The notes below the pieces were generated by a model. The model worked only from the letters and a program-made list of their open reading frames with translations. It was not told the origin of the DNA and ran no database searches. This document shows, piece after piece, positions 22,979 to 32,550 of a stretch of DNA of 64,000 nt. Each line of letters starts with the position of its first letter. Positions within the stretch are counted from its first letter, which is position 1. The position numbers and the translations under genes were made by a program. Source of the DNA: Siderastrea siderea (taxonomy: Eukaryota > Cnidaria > Anthozoa > Scleractinia > Rhizangiidae); the NCBI GenBank assembly GCA_964030785.1, contig OZ034969.1:71847562-71911561 (forward strand), given 5' to 3'.

Positions 22979-24478
22979 ATGCCTGCTGCTTTTCAAAACC
23001 TTCAAGAAAATTTGGAAGAGCAACTTGCGGAAATTGATCCAGCAACGTTGCAGTATTTAGACCAATTACTTGCGGAAAACCCGTCCACCGTTCAAAATAT
23101 TATTGAGAATGTGTTGGATGAAACCCTCTCCCCACAAAAACCACCCCCCCGCCCAAAGAGAGCTAAAAAAAGACAACAAGCTAATAACCCTGAGCCTTTT
23201 TCAGCAGAAAACGTTCCAACAACAACAATTGATTCTAAGAATGTTGAAGGAAAATTTGAGGGCGCAGAAAGCAAAGGCCGTCGTTTTATCCCATGGCGCA
23301 TTACCCGAGATTTGGAAAATTACCTCACACCCAAATTTATGGCAAAGATACGAGAGAACATTCGCACAACTTTTTACATCAGACATGTTTACTCTTATAA
23401 ACTGCTTAACATTGAAGACAACACAGTTATTTTGTTTTACACTAATCACGGCTCGCCTTGGATTAAAAGACTTGTTGAAGCTGAAAAATGGTTAAATGAG
23501 CAAGAAACAAAACGTTTACAATCTGACAACATTAAAAGACCTTCTACAAAGTGGAAGTTTTTAAGTTTTTATAATGTTGATGTAAAAGTTGTGCTCGATC
23601 GTCAGCCTTTGTTGGGCACAGGCCCTTTACCAGATTGGCTACGTAACATTGCGCGTGGGCGTGCTGGACCAATGATTGCACTGGACACTTACCAGGATAA
23701 TTTGTGTCTTTGGCGTTGCATCGCGGTTCACCGTGGAGCCAGAATAGATAGAAGTACCACAGCAGCCTGCATTCTCGCCAAGAGTTTTTTAAAACTTGCG
23801 GTCGTCCCAAATGATGTAAACAAAACGTCTCTCGACCAATTAAATTACGTTGAAAAACATCTCAATCGAGGGGTAGCTTTTTCCGACTGGTTTGGCATTC
23901 GTGTTTATCAATCAGAACGTTTAGAAGATGCAAAAATAGTATGGCACCTTAGCCGAAACGCGCCAGCTAAAATTTACGATGGTCGCGCGTTTGTTATCAA
24001 AAACATTTCAAAGCTTGGGAAAATATATGCATGCATTCATTGCAAATCAAGATTTACTCGAGCTTGCCACCTTCAACGTCATACTGAAAGGTGTTCCAAA
24101 GGAAACACGGTCATCAAATGTCCGGGCGAAAAAGTCCGAGCGCCGGAGACAGCTTTTGAGAAAGCTTTTTATCCCAAAGAAACGCTTTCCAAAGAATCAC
24201 TTCGTTGGCTTATTCTAGAATCCCAGCGCAGTAGAAGTCACATTCACCACCCGAAGTGTGGGCACGGTGGAGAGTGGTGGATTTTAAACAAACCTGTTGA
24301 CGGATACCATCCCCAAACAAAAACTGTATTTCAATACCATGGCTGCTACTGGCACGGTTGCCCTCGTTGTTATCCAGATCACAACAAAATAATTGATTGT
24401 AATGATAAAACACGAGAAGATAATTATCAAGCCACTGTAAAAAAACAGCAGAACTTCGAGCCGCCGGCTACCGCGTAA
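22979..24478 (+). CDS. Polinton polymerase N-terminal segment (499 residues, open frame)
   Basis: The start at 22979 is preceded by TATATATTTTAACA ending at the ATG. The N-terminus is acidic and low in complexity, then Pro/Lys-rich. Further on are DTYQDNLCLWRCIAVHRG, typical of the N-terminal part of Polinton polymerases, and a C2H2 finger (CIHCKSRFTRACHLQRHTERC split over 24031-24095). Next comes a GYHPQTKTVFQYHGCYWHGC block typical of an accessory nuclease-like region. The frame ends shortly after an A7 run where the natural frame is lost. Confidence 0.82.
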   Translation: MPAAFQNLQENLEEQLAEIDPATLQYLDQLLAENPSTVQNIIENVLDETLSPQKPPPRPKRAKKRQQANNPEPFSAENVPTTTIDSKNVEGKFEGAESKGRRFIPWRITRDLENYLTPKFMAKIRENIRTTFYIRHVYSYKLLNIEDNTVILFYTNHGSPWIKRLVEAEKWLNEQETKRLQSDNIKRPSTKWKFLSFYNVDVKVVLDRQPLLGTGPLPDWLRNIARGRAGPMIALDTYQDNLCLWRCIAVHRGARIDRSTTAACILAKSFLKLAVVPNDVNKTSLDQLNYVEKHLNRGVAFSDWFGIRVYQSERLEDAKIVWHLSRNAPAKIYDGRAFVIKNISKLGKIYACIHCKSRFTRACHLQRHTERCSKGNTVIKCPGEKVRAPETAFEKAFYPKETLSKESLRWLILESQRSRSHIHHPKCGHGGEWWILNKPVDGYHPQTKTVFQYHGCYWHGCPRCYPDHNKIIDCNDKTREDNYQATVKKQQNFEPPATA

Positions 24479-25049
24479 TCGAGGCATGGGCGTGTGAAGT
24501 TCAGGAAATATGGGAAAAAAATGTAAAATTTCCAAGACCACAAATGCAAAGCTACCCGCACCCAATCCTGTACGATTTCGAAGCCTACGGTGACAAAAAC
24601 CAGCGTAAAGAGCCAACAGACATGCTGATAATCGAAAACGCGCATGTACCGATTTCAGTAAGCATAGGGAACACCTTTCAAAGAGAACCTACATACATTT
24701 GTGAAAAAGACCCGGCGGTATTAATAAAAAAAAGTTTATGGAAGAGTTGGAAAGGGGCGGTAAAAACATTCGCAACCGAGTTAGATCAGATTTTATGCCC
24801 AAAGATTTGAACATGCTTCCAAAAGCGCAGCGTTTAAAAATCGAAGAATGGTGTGACCAGGTGCCAGTTCTTCGGTTTAACTCCGGGCGATATGATCTTA
24901 ACCTAATCAGAGAACTTTTTGCAGAACGCTTATCTGATACGATTTGTAAGGTAAAAGTGGCAAAAAACGGAAACTGTTTATTTATCGGGGATTTGTACAA
25001 GTTCGGTTTGCGTCCAGCAGTTGACGGCTTACAGTTCGAGTGTTCGTCA

Positions 25050-25317
25050 AATCACTGCAAAACAGTGATGAGTGATTCTAGTATTAGTTCCTGAAGGTAC
25101 AGCAAATGAAACAAAGCAAGGCTGAAAAAACTTACCCCTAATTCCGGATAAAATCATCGACGGGCGTAGCAAGAGTTCGTTTAACTATACGAAACTATGC
25201 GAAAGAAAAAACTACAGCTTTGCTTAAGAATTAATAAATGTCGAGGGGTGCCCCTTGGGGCTGCACGGGGGCACGCCGCATTACGTAAGTTCAGTTCTCG
25301 CCATTTTCTTTGGTAAC
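25050..25317 (-). repeat. Candidate 3' LTR of the BEL/Pao element
   Basis: On the minus strand a purine-rich CCCCGGGAG (complement of 25318-25326) is directly followed by TGTTACC, the usual PPT then LTR start. With no second LTR present the boundaries cannot be confirmed. Confidence 0.35.
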
Positions 25318-25387
25318 ACTCCCGGGGCGAAGGGTGCTGCCTCAGACGAGGTAGCAAAACTTTAACTTCTCACAGACTACTTCCGGG

Positions 25388-25648
25388 TCATTGCTGTTTC
25401 CTCGAGAAGACATAACTTTCTAACCGATCGCGTAAGAAATCCACTTTCCTGACCTCAACCTTTCTGACTCTTCCATCACTACTTAGATGAACTTTGACAA
25501 CTCGAGCAAGAGGCCAGTGGTCTCGAGCTACATTTGGCTCCATAACGAGAACGACATCGCCTTCTTTCATATTTCTGGATTCGGTAGTCCACTTGGGTCT
25601 AACGATCAGGTTTGGTAAGTACTCACGGCGCCAACGTTCCCAGAACAT
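25388..25648 (-). CDS. BEL/Pao Pol C-terminal domain (DUF5641-like)
   Basis: It contains FWERWRREYLPNL and a GDVVLVMEPNVARDHWPLAR strand pattern followed by a basic beta hairpin, characteristic of the BEL integrase tail. The ORF ends at TGA/TAA just before the candidate LTR. Confidence 0.8.
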   Translation of the reverse strand: MFWERWRREYLPNLIVRPKWTTESRNMKEGDVVLVMEPNVARDHWPLARVVKVHLSSDGRVRKVEVRKVDFLRDRLESYVFSRKQQ

Positions 25649-25709
25649 ATTGGTGAGGGCAAGTGCTTGTCGATATTTCTTTCTGGAATTGATTTCTCGT
25701 TCTTGAACA

Positions 25710-27923
25710 TCAAGTCGGAGTAATAGCCGTCAGGTCCTGTGGATCGTCACTTGGTGTGGTAAGTGGTCGATTATTGAGCGTTGCTTCGACAACAGCAAGA
25801 GAGGTAGTCAGCGCTCCTTGAGTTAGTACCTGTCCGTGCAACACAACGGTAAGAGCTTGCTTCACCGATCTGATGAGACGTTCCACCACGCCATTCATGT
25901 GCGACGCCGTTGGTGGGTTGAAGATCCACTCTGTGTTTGATCTCAACATTGAATCCCTGATCTTTTCATGGTCGAAGTTGTTTACGGCTTCACTTATCTC
26001 CCTTGCAGCTCTAATAAAATTGGTTCCTTGATCACTTGTCAGAGTCCTTGGATAGCCTCGTCTACTTCCGAAACGGAAAAAGCAGCTCACAAAGCAATCC
26101 GTCTCAAGAGTCTCAACAACATCTAAGTAGACAGCTCGAACTGTGGCACAGGTGAAAATTACTCCCGATCTCTTGACTTGACTTCTACGCTCTTTCACCT
26201 TGATCGGCCCAAACAAGTCAACAAACGTGCGGAAGAAGGGCGGACAGTAAGGCGTTACCCGACGTTCGGGTAGTGCTGACATCATAGGAGCACTGGTTCG
26301 GCTTTTCTTTCTTTTACAGACCAGGAAAGATTGACTGAATTTCTTGACAGACGATTTACCACCGACAATCCAGTAACGGTGTCTGATTTCATTGCAGACG
26401 TAGTCCACTGGCCCATGAGCAAGTTGGGTATGGTATTGCGCAATCAATAACTGGCCAAACCTTGATTTGGAGTCCACAACAATCGGATGCTTCGCATCGA
26501 AGTCTATCGGTGCATTTTCCAGCCTTCCTTTGGCACGCAAAAGCCCCTTGTCATCAATAAACGGAGTTATCTTCACTAGCTTAGAGTTCTTGGGTATAGG
26601 CTCTCCTCGAACTAAGCAATCGATTTCACGGCCAAATGACTCTCGCTGAGCAACGCGGGTGAGAACATTCTCAGCTTGCTGAAGTTCTTCCACACTTGGA
26701 GAACGGTTCACTAACACGCTGGCTTTGGTAAGTGTTGACTTGAACTTCTGAACACATCGTAATAGACACGCCACTACTCTCTTGGCTCTCCAGAGCGTTG
26801 AGTAGTCCTCGAGATCAATTAGACTGCTTTCCAAGAAAACGCATACCGTCGCTGAATGTGCAGACTTTCTCAGTTCTGAGGGGTCATCGCATACTTGTTC
26901 AGTCGGGCCGCGTGGCCATTCGTTCTCTGGATCACTTAAAAATGTTGGACCTAGTTGCCAAGAGCTGTCATGATCAAAACAAGGCAGCGACGCTCCTCTA
27001 GTTCCAATGTCAGCCACATTAATTTCAGTTGGAACGTACCGGATATTCACGTTAACGCCATTCTGCTCAAGAGACTCCACCTTTTCTTGGAAGTCAACGA
27101 TTCTGTGTGCTACATAATCTTTGTAACGCCTACTTGGCTGGGTAAGCCAGTGTCTGCAGATGAGGGAGTCTGTCCACAATACAATCCTTTGCACCTTGAC
27201 GCTGCTTTCTTCAACAATCGTGGCGGCTAAGTTTATGCCCATCCTGACCGCGTCCAGCTCAAGCATTGGGATGGTAATTCTCTTAAGTGGGGCTACACGA
27301 ACACGGGATGAGACCAGAGAAACGCCCACTTCGCCGTTTTCATAACAAAAACGGTAGTATGTCACTGCGCATTTTGTTTGCATTGAACTGTCAGCGAACA
27401 CATGGAGCTGAAAGTCATCTGCGGCTTCCTTTCGCCTTCGGTAGCAACGGGGAAATCTCAACTCATCAAGTGAATTTGCTTCACTCTCGAACTTAGACCA
27501 CTCATGTAATTTCTCTTCATCAATGACATCATCCCAGTCCAGTTTTAAAGGCCACAGTCCTTGGAGAAACATTCTTCCCCGAATAACAAAGGGTGAGACA
27601 AGTCCAAGTGGATCCCAGATGGACGAGACGAAACTGAGGATTTCTCTTGGAGTTTTTGCAGGCTTTTTCGTCAGGGCAGTTATCCTAAACGTGTCTGTTG
27701 ATGGTTCGTAGACAACACCAAGGGTTCGCAAAGCTGGGCTCCCCTGAGGCCCAATCTCCTCTACCTCAGCTCGGTCAGATTTGGGAATCTCAGCCAAAAC
27801 TTCAGGTGAGTTCGAGGCCCATTTAGTCAGGTGAAAACCTCCTTGTTTCATAACTACCGAGAGGTCGTTGCAAAGACATGCAGCTTCTTCTTTAGACTCA
27901 ACCGACTCTAGTGTGTCATCCAA
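25710..27923 (-). CDS. pol: BEL/Pao RT C-terminus, RNase H and integrase
   Basis: A 737-codon frame begins within the catalytic YLDD box (minus strand near 27915). RNase H follows (LHVFADSSMQTKCAVTYYR, then RIVLWTDSLIC). The integrase core shows FVDLFGPIKVK (first Asp), TSDQGTNF (second Asp) and NGVVERLIRSVKQAL (Glu), so all three catalytic acids are present. This is the longest intact frame of the element. A frameshift near 25700 separates the last domain. Confidence 0.88.
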   Translation of the reverse strand: MDDTLESVESKEEAACLCNDLSVVMKQGGFHLTKWASNSPEVLAEIPKSDRAEVEEIGPQGSPALRTLGVVYEPSTDTFRITALTKKPAKTPREILSFVSSIWDPLGLVSPFVIRGRMFLQGLWPLKLDWDDVIDEEKLHEWSKFESEANSLDELRFPRCYRRRKEAADDFQLHVFADSSMQTKCAVTYYRFCYENGEVGVSLVSSRVRVAPLKRITIPMLELDAVRMGINLAATIVEESSVKVQRIVLWTDSLICRHWLTQPSRRYKDYVAHRIVDFQEKVESLEQNGVNVNIRYVPTEINVADIGTRGASLPCFDHDSSWQLGPTFLSDPENEWPRGPTEQVCDDPSELRKSAHSATVCVFLESSLIDLEDYSTLWRAKRVVACLLRCVQKFKSTLTKASVLVNRSPSVEELQQAENVLTRVAQRESFGREIDCLVRGEPIPKNSKLVKITPFIDDKGLLRAKGRLENAPIDFDAKHPIVVDSKSRFGQLLIAQYHTQLAHGPVDYVCNEIRHRYWIVGGKSSVKKFSQSFLVCKRKKSRTSAPMMSALPERRVTPYCPPFFRTFVDLFGPIKVKERRSQVKRSGVIFTCATVRAVYLDVVETLETDCFVSCFFRFGSRRGYPRTLTSDQGTNFIRAAREISEAVNNFDHEKIRDSMLRSNTEWIFNPPTASHMNGVVERLIRSVKQALTVVLHGQVLTQGALTTSLAVVEATLNNRPLTTPSDDPQDLTAITPT

Positions 27924-27977
27924 GTATCTGTTGTTTTCAAGTGACGCAGCAGCTCGGGGGAATCTTTTCGCTGTTCC

Positions 27978-28841
27978 TCAGCATTCACTAGTACCGTGTA
28001 GTTTGTACAGGCTGGAGCACTCTCCAAAAATTCGTCTCTCACGCTGATAAACATCTGGAACCTGAGAGTTATCACTCCTATACAGGAAGCGAAGGGCTGG
28101 CTTGTCTTCTTGACGTAAACGAAGCATAAGGTACATATCTTTAGCAACAGCACACAAGGTGATTAGTCCTTCACGAAAACGGACAAGTATTCCAAACAGG
28201 GAACCCAACAGGTCTGGACCGCATAAAATAAAGTCATTCAAGCACTTTCCTTGACACTTTGCAGCAGCATTATACACCCGTCTAACCTTCCCTGGCTTCT
28301 TTGGGTTTCTGACCGGATGGTGCAGGAGATAATGGACCATTGTTGATGACGAACTCTCAACACTGGCTACTTCTTCCTTCGACATTTTCCTGATGTATCC
28401 ATTGGTTACATCACTCACGATAGAGGCGTCATAAGCTGATTTTAGGGCAGGTTCCCGCTCCAACCTTTTTTCAAATGCTCGGAGATGCGCTTCGGCAACT
28501 TTTCTGTTGTTAGGGATGACTGGAGCTGAATCCCGCCACAAAATGCCAGACTCGAAAGCATTCATTCCAGGTATCCTCTTAGTATTCTCTTTTAGGAGTT
28601 TGTATGCCTTCTCATCTTTTATGGACCTTATCTCATTCTTCCGCTTGGGAACTGGAATAGCTTCGTCATTGAACCATTTCTCGAAATGCTGGCTGATACT
28701 AAGGCTATCTTCTACACCTGCGTGTACGCCAGAGTCTACACTGATACGACACACTTGAATGGTGCGTGAATGAGCAGGAACATGTGAGAATGCTACCCAT
28801 CCTAGCTTCGTTCTGATGGCTGTAGGAGACCTTCTCTGCAC
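27978..28841 (-). CDS. BEL/Pao reverse transcriptase, N-terminal part (frameshifted)
   Basis: It has the connecting region (HFEKWFNDEAIP) and RT motifs 1-3 in the BEL form: VRRVYNAAAKCQGKCLND, CGPDLLGSLFGILVRFREG and CAVAKDMYLMLRLRQED. In motif A the usual D-I-x-x-M-F appears as K-D-M-Y-L-M, altered. The frame is lost near 28000, before the YLDD box. Confidence 0.8.
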   Translation of the reverse strand: MQRRSPTAIRTKLGWVAFSHVPAHSRTIQVCRISVDSGVHAGVEDSLSISQHFEKWFNDEAIPVPKRKNEIRSIKDEKAYKLLKENTKRIPGMNAFESGILWRDSAPVIPNNRKVAEAHLRAFEKRLEREPALKSAYDASIVSDVTNGYIRKMSKEEVASVESSSSTMVHYLLHHPVRNPKKPGKVRRVYNAAAKCQGKCLNDFILCGPDLLGSLFGILVRFREGLITLCAVAKDMYLMLRLRQEDKPALRFLYRSDNSQVPDVYQRERRIFGECSSLYKLHGTSEC

Positions 28842-29383
28842 TTCAAAGGCATTTGAGGGCGATACTCGGGAAGTCCAAGGATGATCCCAATCTTAGAGGC
28901 GTCAGTACACTGCAACGGCAAGTTTTGCAAGTGAGGGTACTTCTCCTTTTCGGCCGGCCAGTCAACTACGTACTCCGGGTTGTTTAGGGCCGGAACTGTC
29001 AGAGCTGAATGAGTTGTGTAACGCCTGTGACGTCTGCCAACTCCTGAGATACCAAGAGAGTCCACAGGATAAGAATGGACAACTTCACTCGTATTTGTTC
29101 CTCCCAACGAAATCTCTCCTAGCTCTCCGGTGAAACCGACTTTCTCAGCTAATGCCTGAAGAACCAAAGTTGCGTTTGAACCCGTATCTAACAAACACAA
29201 GGTCTTAAGTCTCTGACCATTAGGGCCATAGAGGTACACTGGAATGATTTGGTGAGCAACTTGACAGGGAGCAATCTGAGCGCGAGCAGAGTACGGCATA
29301 TGTTCAGTGCTAGAGGACCTTTGTGGTTCGGTTTCTGCAGCCAAGGTCTGCGTTGCTGAAATCCCTGTTGCTGTTGGAGTCAC
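28802..29383 (-). CDS. BEL/Pao aspartic protease (DUF1758-like)
   Basis: The active-site motif LLDTGSNATLV is visible near residue 66, followed by the flap region and the segment IGIILGLPEY near the end. The length of about 190 residues suits this domain. It continues toward the RT in another frame, so one frameshift separates them. Confidence 0.82.
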   Translation of the reverse strand: MTPTATGISATQTLAAETEPQRSSSTEHMPYSARAQIAPCQVAHQIIPVYLYGPNGQRLKTLCLLDTGSNATLVLQALAEKVGFTGELGEISLGGTNTSEVVHSYPVDSLGISGVGRRHRRYTTHSALTVPALNNPEYVVDWPAEKEKYPHLQNLPLQCTDASKIGIILGLPEYRPQMPLKCREGLLQPSERS

Positions 29384-29601
29384 TGTTGCTGCTGTTGCCG
29401 CCGTTGAGGTCTGGATTGAGCTATCATCTTGTACCTGATTTGAAGGCGTGGCTTCCCGGAACGGTTTTCCCTTGAGTTGATTTCATGAAGCAAGGTATGA
29501 TGGTGACCTTTACATCCACCGACTTGACAGTTGACGGTAGCTTTGCAATCTTTCGGCAAATGTTTACCGAAGCAAGAGAAACAAAGTCCCTTTTCTACCA
29601 T
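29380..29601 (-). CDS. BEL/Pao Gag zinc-knuckle segment (frameshifted from Gag)
   Basis: It contains CFSCFGKHLPKDC and CQVGGCKGHHHTLLH, the double knuckle that precedes the protease in BEL elements. A Gln run closes the ORF. It overlaps the protease ORF by four bases in another frame. Confidence 0.78.
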   Translation of the reverse strand: MVEKGLCFSCFGKHLPKDCKATVNCQVGGCKGHHHTLLHEINSRENRSGKPRLQIRYKMIAQSRPQRRQQQQQ

Positions 29602-29614
29602 TAGTTTGAAACGC

Positions 29615-31060
29615 TCAGATGGGGATAGCCGCTCGACAATGAGACACCGAATGGCCTTTCTTGAAATGGAACGGGCAAGTAGAAACCAAAGACGTCATAT
29701 CTGTCTTAAACGATCTTGTCGTGTGAGAAGATTTCCCTTCTGATTTGAGATTTGAAGAAGAAGGATCCAAGTTTCCCTGAGCAATATCCCATGTGTGTGC
29801 ACGATCCTCAAGCCACTCCCCGAACAATCTCAACGTTCTTCTTTCTGGGTGCACTTTTATGCTGTCTATCCATCTGGTCTTTAACAACGTCGGCAACTTC
29901 TCCAAAACATCTTCCACGTACGAATCAGACAGGAGATCACCAGTGCGCCCCAACGATTTGAAAACAGAGATCAAAGAAGTGACTTTGTCCGTCGGTGACC
30001 GCAACTGAGCGGCATTTTTCTCCAGTACACTTGGGCGCGACTTCAAAGCTTTTCTATATGACTGCACAATCTTGATAGGATCACCAAACCTCTTCTCCAG
30101 TATTCTCCATGCCTCATAGTATTCCGAACTGTTTGGCAAAATTCCTTGAAGGGCTGTCTCTACTTCTCCTTTAACGTTTGTTAACAATAAGTTCAGTAAC
30201 TCGTTTTCGTTGTAGTAGCCCTGTTCCTCCAGTTGCTTGAATGAGGCACGGAACGCTGAATATTTACCATAGTCTCCACTGAATGGCTTAATGTTCGGTT
30301 TCTGGGTTTTGAGAATTGCCTCCGCAATTTTCAATATCGGATCACTAGGTTGACTGGCAGTACGTATCCCAGAACCCTTTTGGGCGGATGAATCTCCCAT
30401 TTTGCTGAACATCCGATCAACTTTGTCCTTTACACTCTCCTGCGGAAGGCTTTCAATATCCTTACGATGACCACCATTTTGACTTAAATCATCTCCCATA
30501 CGGTTGGCTGCCAGCTGATGGCGACGCTCGATGCTCGCAATCTTCTTTTCCACTTGATGACGCTTGTCTAATTCTTCTATTTTCAACTCCTCCAAACGTT
30601 TCTCATGTTCTAATTTAATTTGCTGGATTTCGCGTTTAAATTCCTGTTCTTTCCACTGTAACTTCGCCTCGAGCTCTTTTCTTTCCAATTCCTTGCCAAG
30701 AGTTGTCTTTTCCTCTTCTTGTCTTAGAAGGAGAGCTTGTTCGCTTTTTGCTGTTTCAATATCAGCCTGATCAATATTCATGTCAGCACTCATGGCGGGT
30801 TTTCCAAATTCAATTCCTTTAGGCGCCGAAACCTTGCGTAACGACAACGGAATCAATGCAATCGACGACGGTGGCTCGTTTATTCTTTCCTTTAAATGCT
30901 CATCGATACACTGTCGAAGATCTTCAACTTCGCTCTCAAGTCGTTCTGTCGCTGTTTGTTCTCTTTGTTGTTCCGCGGCCTCGAGTAGAGCAAAGAACCG
31001 AAAATTTATTGTCCTTATTTCCTCCCGCGTTTCGAAAACTTGTTCCAATAACAAACGCAA
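29615..31060 (-). CDS. gag: BEL/Pao Gag polyprotein (N-terminus missing)
   Basis: The 481-codon frame opens at a non-ATG codon because the 5' end is lost. It has a long coiled coil rich in Glu, Lys and Arg (about residues 85-180). A capsid-like region follows with IKPFSGDYGKYSAFRASFKQ and ILEKRFGDP, which matches the DUF1759 type of BEL Gag. The natural frame shifts near 29610 into the zinc-knuckle ORF. Confidence 0.82.
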   Translation of the reverse strand: MRLLLEQVFETREEIRTINFRFFALLEAAEQQREQTATERLESEVEDLRQCIDEHLKERINEPPSSIALIPLSLRKVSAPKGIEFGKPAMSADMNIDQADIETAKSEQALLLRQEEEKTTLGKELERKELEAKLQWKEQEFKREIQQIKLEHEKRLEELKIEELDKRHQVEKKIASIERRHQLAANRMGDDLSQNGGHRKDIESLPQESVKDKVDRMFSKMGDSSAQKGSGIRTASQPSDPILKIAEAILKTQKPNIKPFSGDYGKYSAFRASFKQLEEQGYYNENELLNLLLTNVKGEVETALQGILPNSSEYYEAWRILEKRFGDPIKIVQSYRKALKSRPSVLEKNAAQLRSPTDKVTSLISVFKSLGRTGDLLSDSYVEDVLEKLPTLLKTRWIDSIKVHPERRTLRLFGEWLEDRAHTWDIAQGNLDPSSSNLKSEGKSSHTTRSFKTDMTSLVSTCPFHFKKGHSVSHCRAAIPI

Positions 31061-31067
31061 GGGATGA

Positions 31068-32550
31068 ATGGGAGGGGTGCCAGCGGTTCTTTAAAGAAAA
31101 AGGCATGCGCACTTTTGCAGACTGGCTGCGTTATTACAACAACCTTGATGTGGGTCCCGGTCTGGAAGCTTTGGAAAAAATGCGAGCTTAAGGATTGACA
31201 TCCTTAAAGACGCAGTTAGCATTCCAGGGGTAAGTTTGCATTACTTGCTTCGAGGTGCGGTTCAGCGGGGAGCAGATCTTTACAATCCCGGCAAAGAAGC
31301 TTACGAAATGTTGAAAGAAGCTGTTGTCGGAGGACCCAGCCTTGTGTTTACGCGGTACCACGAAGTTGGAATAACAAAGATTAGATCACATCAGATAGCG
31401 GAACCGCGTCTTTACAAACGTATCTTAGGTTAGGATGCAAACGCGCTTTATTTGTCGACGATGCTGAAGGAAATGCCTTGCGGTAAGGAAAAAGTCGTTA
31501 ACTATAATGACAACTACCAAGTAGAAGCGGCGCCTATACTAACGCAAAGGCTCAAAGAAGGAAAATGATTTGGATTTGCTGAAGTTGACATAGAGATCCC
31601 AGAGCCCCTGCGGTCAAAATTCGAGGAGATGTGCCTGTTCTTTTACAACAAAAAGGTGCCTGTCCGTAGCAAGAAGAAGAAGCCGTGCCGCAGCAAATGC
31701 TTGACTACCTGAAGGGCACGAGGCGAAACCGCGGGGACGAAAAAAAGTTAGTGGAAGCGCTTTCCGCCGAAAAGCTACTGGTGTACGTCCCTCTGCTACG
31801 CTGGTATGTCGATCACGGGGCGGTGATCACGGCTGTCTATCGAACGATCGACTATACCCCCGGCAAGGTCTTTGACTGGTTTGTGGAGCAGGTAACGGAG
31901 GCTCGCCGTACAGGAGACGTTGAAAAGAGCAAGGCGCTGCTTGCTGAGGTGTTCAAACTTTTGGCAAACGAACGTGATCTACAGACGGCCGTTCCAGATC
32001 GGAATCGCTGTCTACTAGCTCGCAAAACTTCGAATGCTTGAATTTTATTATGACTTTCTTGACAGGTATTTTGACAGAAGAGACTTCGAGCTAGATCCAG
32101 ATGGACACGGACACCAAGTACAAGGCCATTTCCGCCGAGCGGCTTGAGGACATTGTTCGGCCGGAGCTGCAAACACAATTTGAGGCAAAAACGCAAGAGT
32201 GGTAAGCTTGGGACAAGTGGAGCGGCAGCACTCCTGGGCTCTTCAAGCCCGAATGCGAAGGTAGAAGGATGATTGCGCTCTTCTCGAAGTGTTATTACAT
32301 GGAGGAACTGGAGGGCGAAAAAAAGACGTTCAGCACGAAGGGGATGTCAAAGAAACAGAACGAGATCACGTGGCAGCGTTTCAAGTCAGCGTTGGATGGC
32401 AGCAAGGACATGGCAACGAACATTGGTTTTCGCATGAACAGGAGGATGATTACGTGCGAGCAGCAGAAGCTGGGGCTGAGCGCTTATTACGACAAACGCT
32501 GGGTATTGGAAGACGGCACTCACACAGAGCCGATCGAGTTTCATAGTTAG
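31068..32550 (+). pseudogene. Polinton polymerase C-terminal segment in fragments
   Basis: It resumes after the retrotransposon with EKGMRTFADWLRYYNNLDV, a conserved polymerase block. Fragments lie at 31068-31190, 31236-31433, 31434-31670, 31685-32041 and 32101-32550. Polymerase motif A and motif C residues are visible as given in the parent entry. A stretch of polymerase between the exonuclease part and this block is missing, so insertion of the retroelement was accompanied or followed by a deletion. Confidence 0.82.

Larger units (their letters stand above)
25050..31062 (-). mobile_element. BEL/Pao LTR retrotransposon, 5'-truncated, nested in the Polinton polymerase
   Basis: The order on the minus strand is Gag (31060-29615), zinc knuckles (29601-29380), aspartic protease (29383-28802), RT (28841-27978, continuing in 27923 onward), RNase H, integrase (to 25710) and a C-terminal DUF5641-like part (25648-25388). 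This is the BEL/Pao layout. Gag has no start codon and its frame runs directly into polymerase sequence at about 31062, so the 5' LTR and the Gag start are missing. The left edge is placed only approximately, between about 25040 and 25100. Confidence 0.85.
22979..32550 (+). pseudogene. polB: Protein-primed family B DNA polymerase of the Polinton, broken and interrupted by a BEL/Pao element
   Basis: This enzyme copies Polinton DNA using a terminal protein as primer. The N-terminal third (22979-24478) is an open frame; further parts lie at about 24480-24810 and 24738-25094 in other frames, and at 31068-32550 beyond the retrotransposon. Visible motifs are exonuclease I (YDFEAYGDKN near 24570), exonuclease II (RFNSGRYDLNLI near 24870), motif A (DANALYL at 31434, with TAG in place of the preceding Tyr) and motif C (MDTDT at 32101). 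Lesions include a slip at an A7 run near 24440, a second shift near 24740, TAG 31431, TGA 31566, scrambling after the motif B region near 31970, and TAA 32203. It converges with the integrase, and their stops overlap near 32547-32550. Confidence 0.88.
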
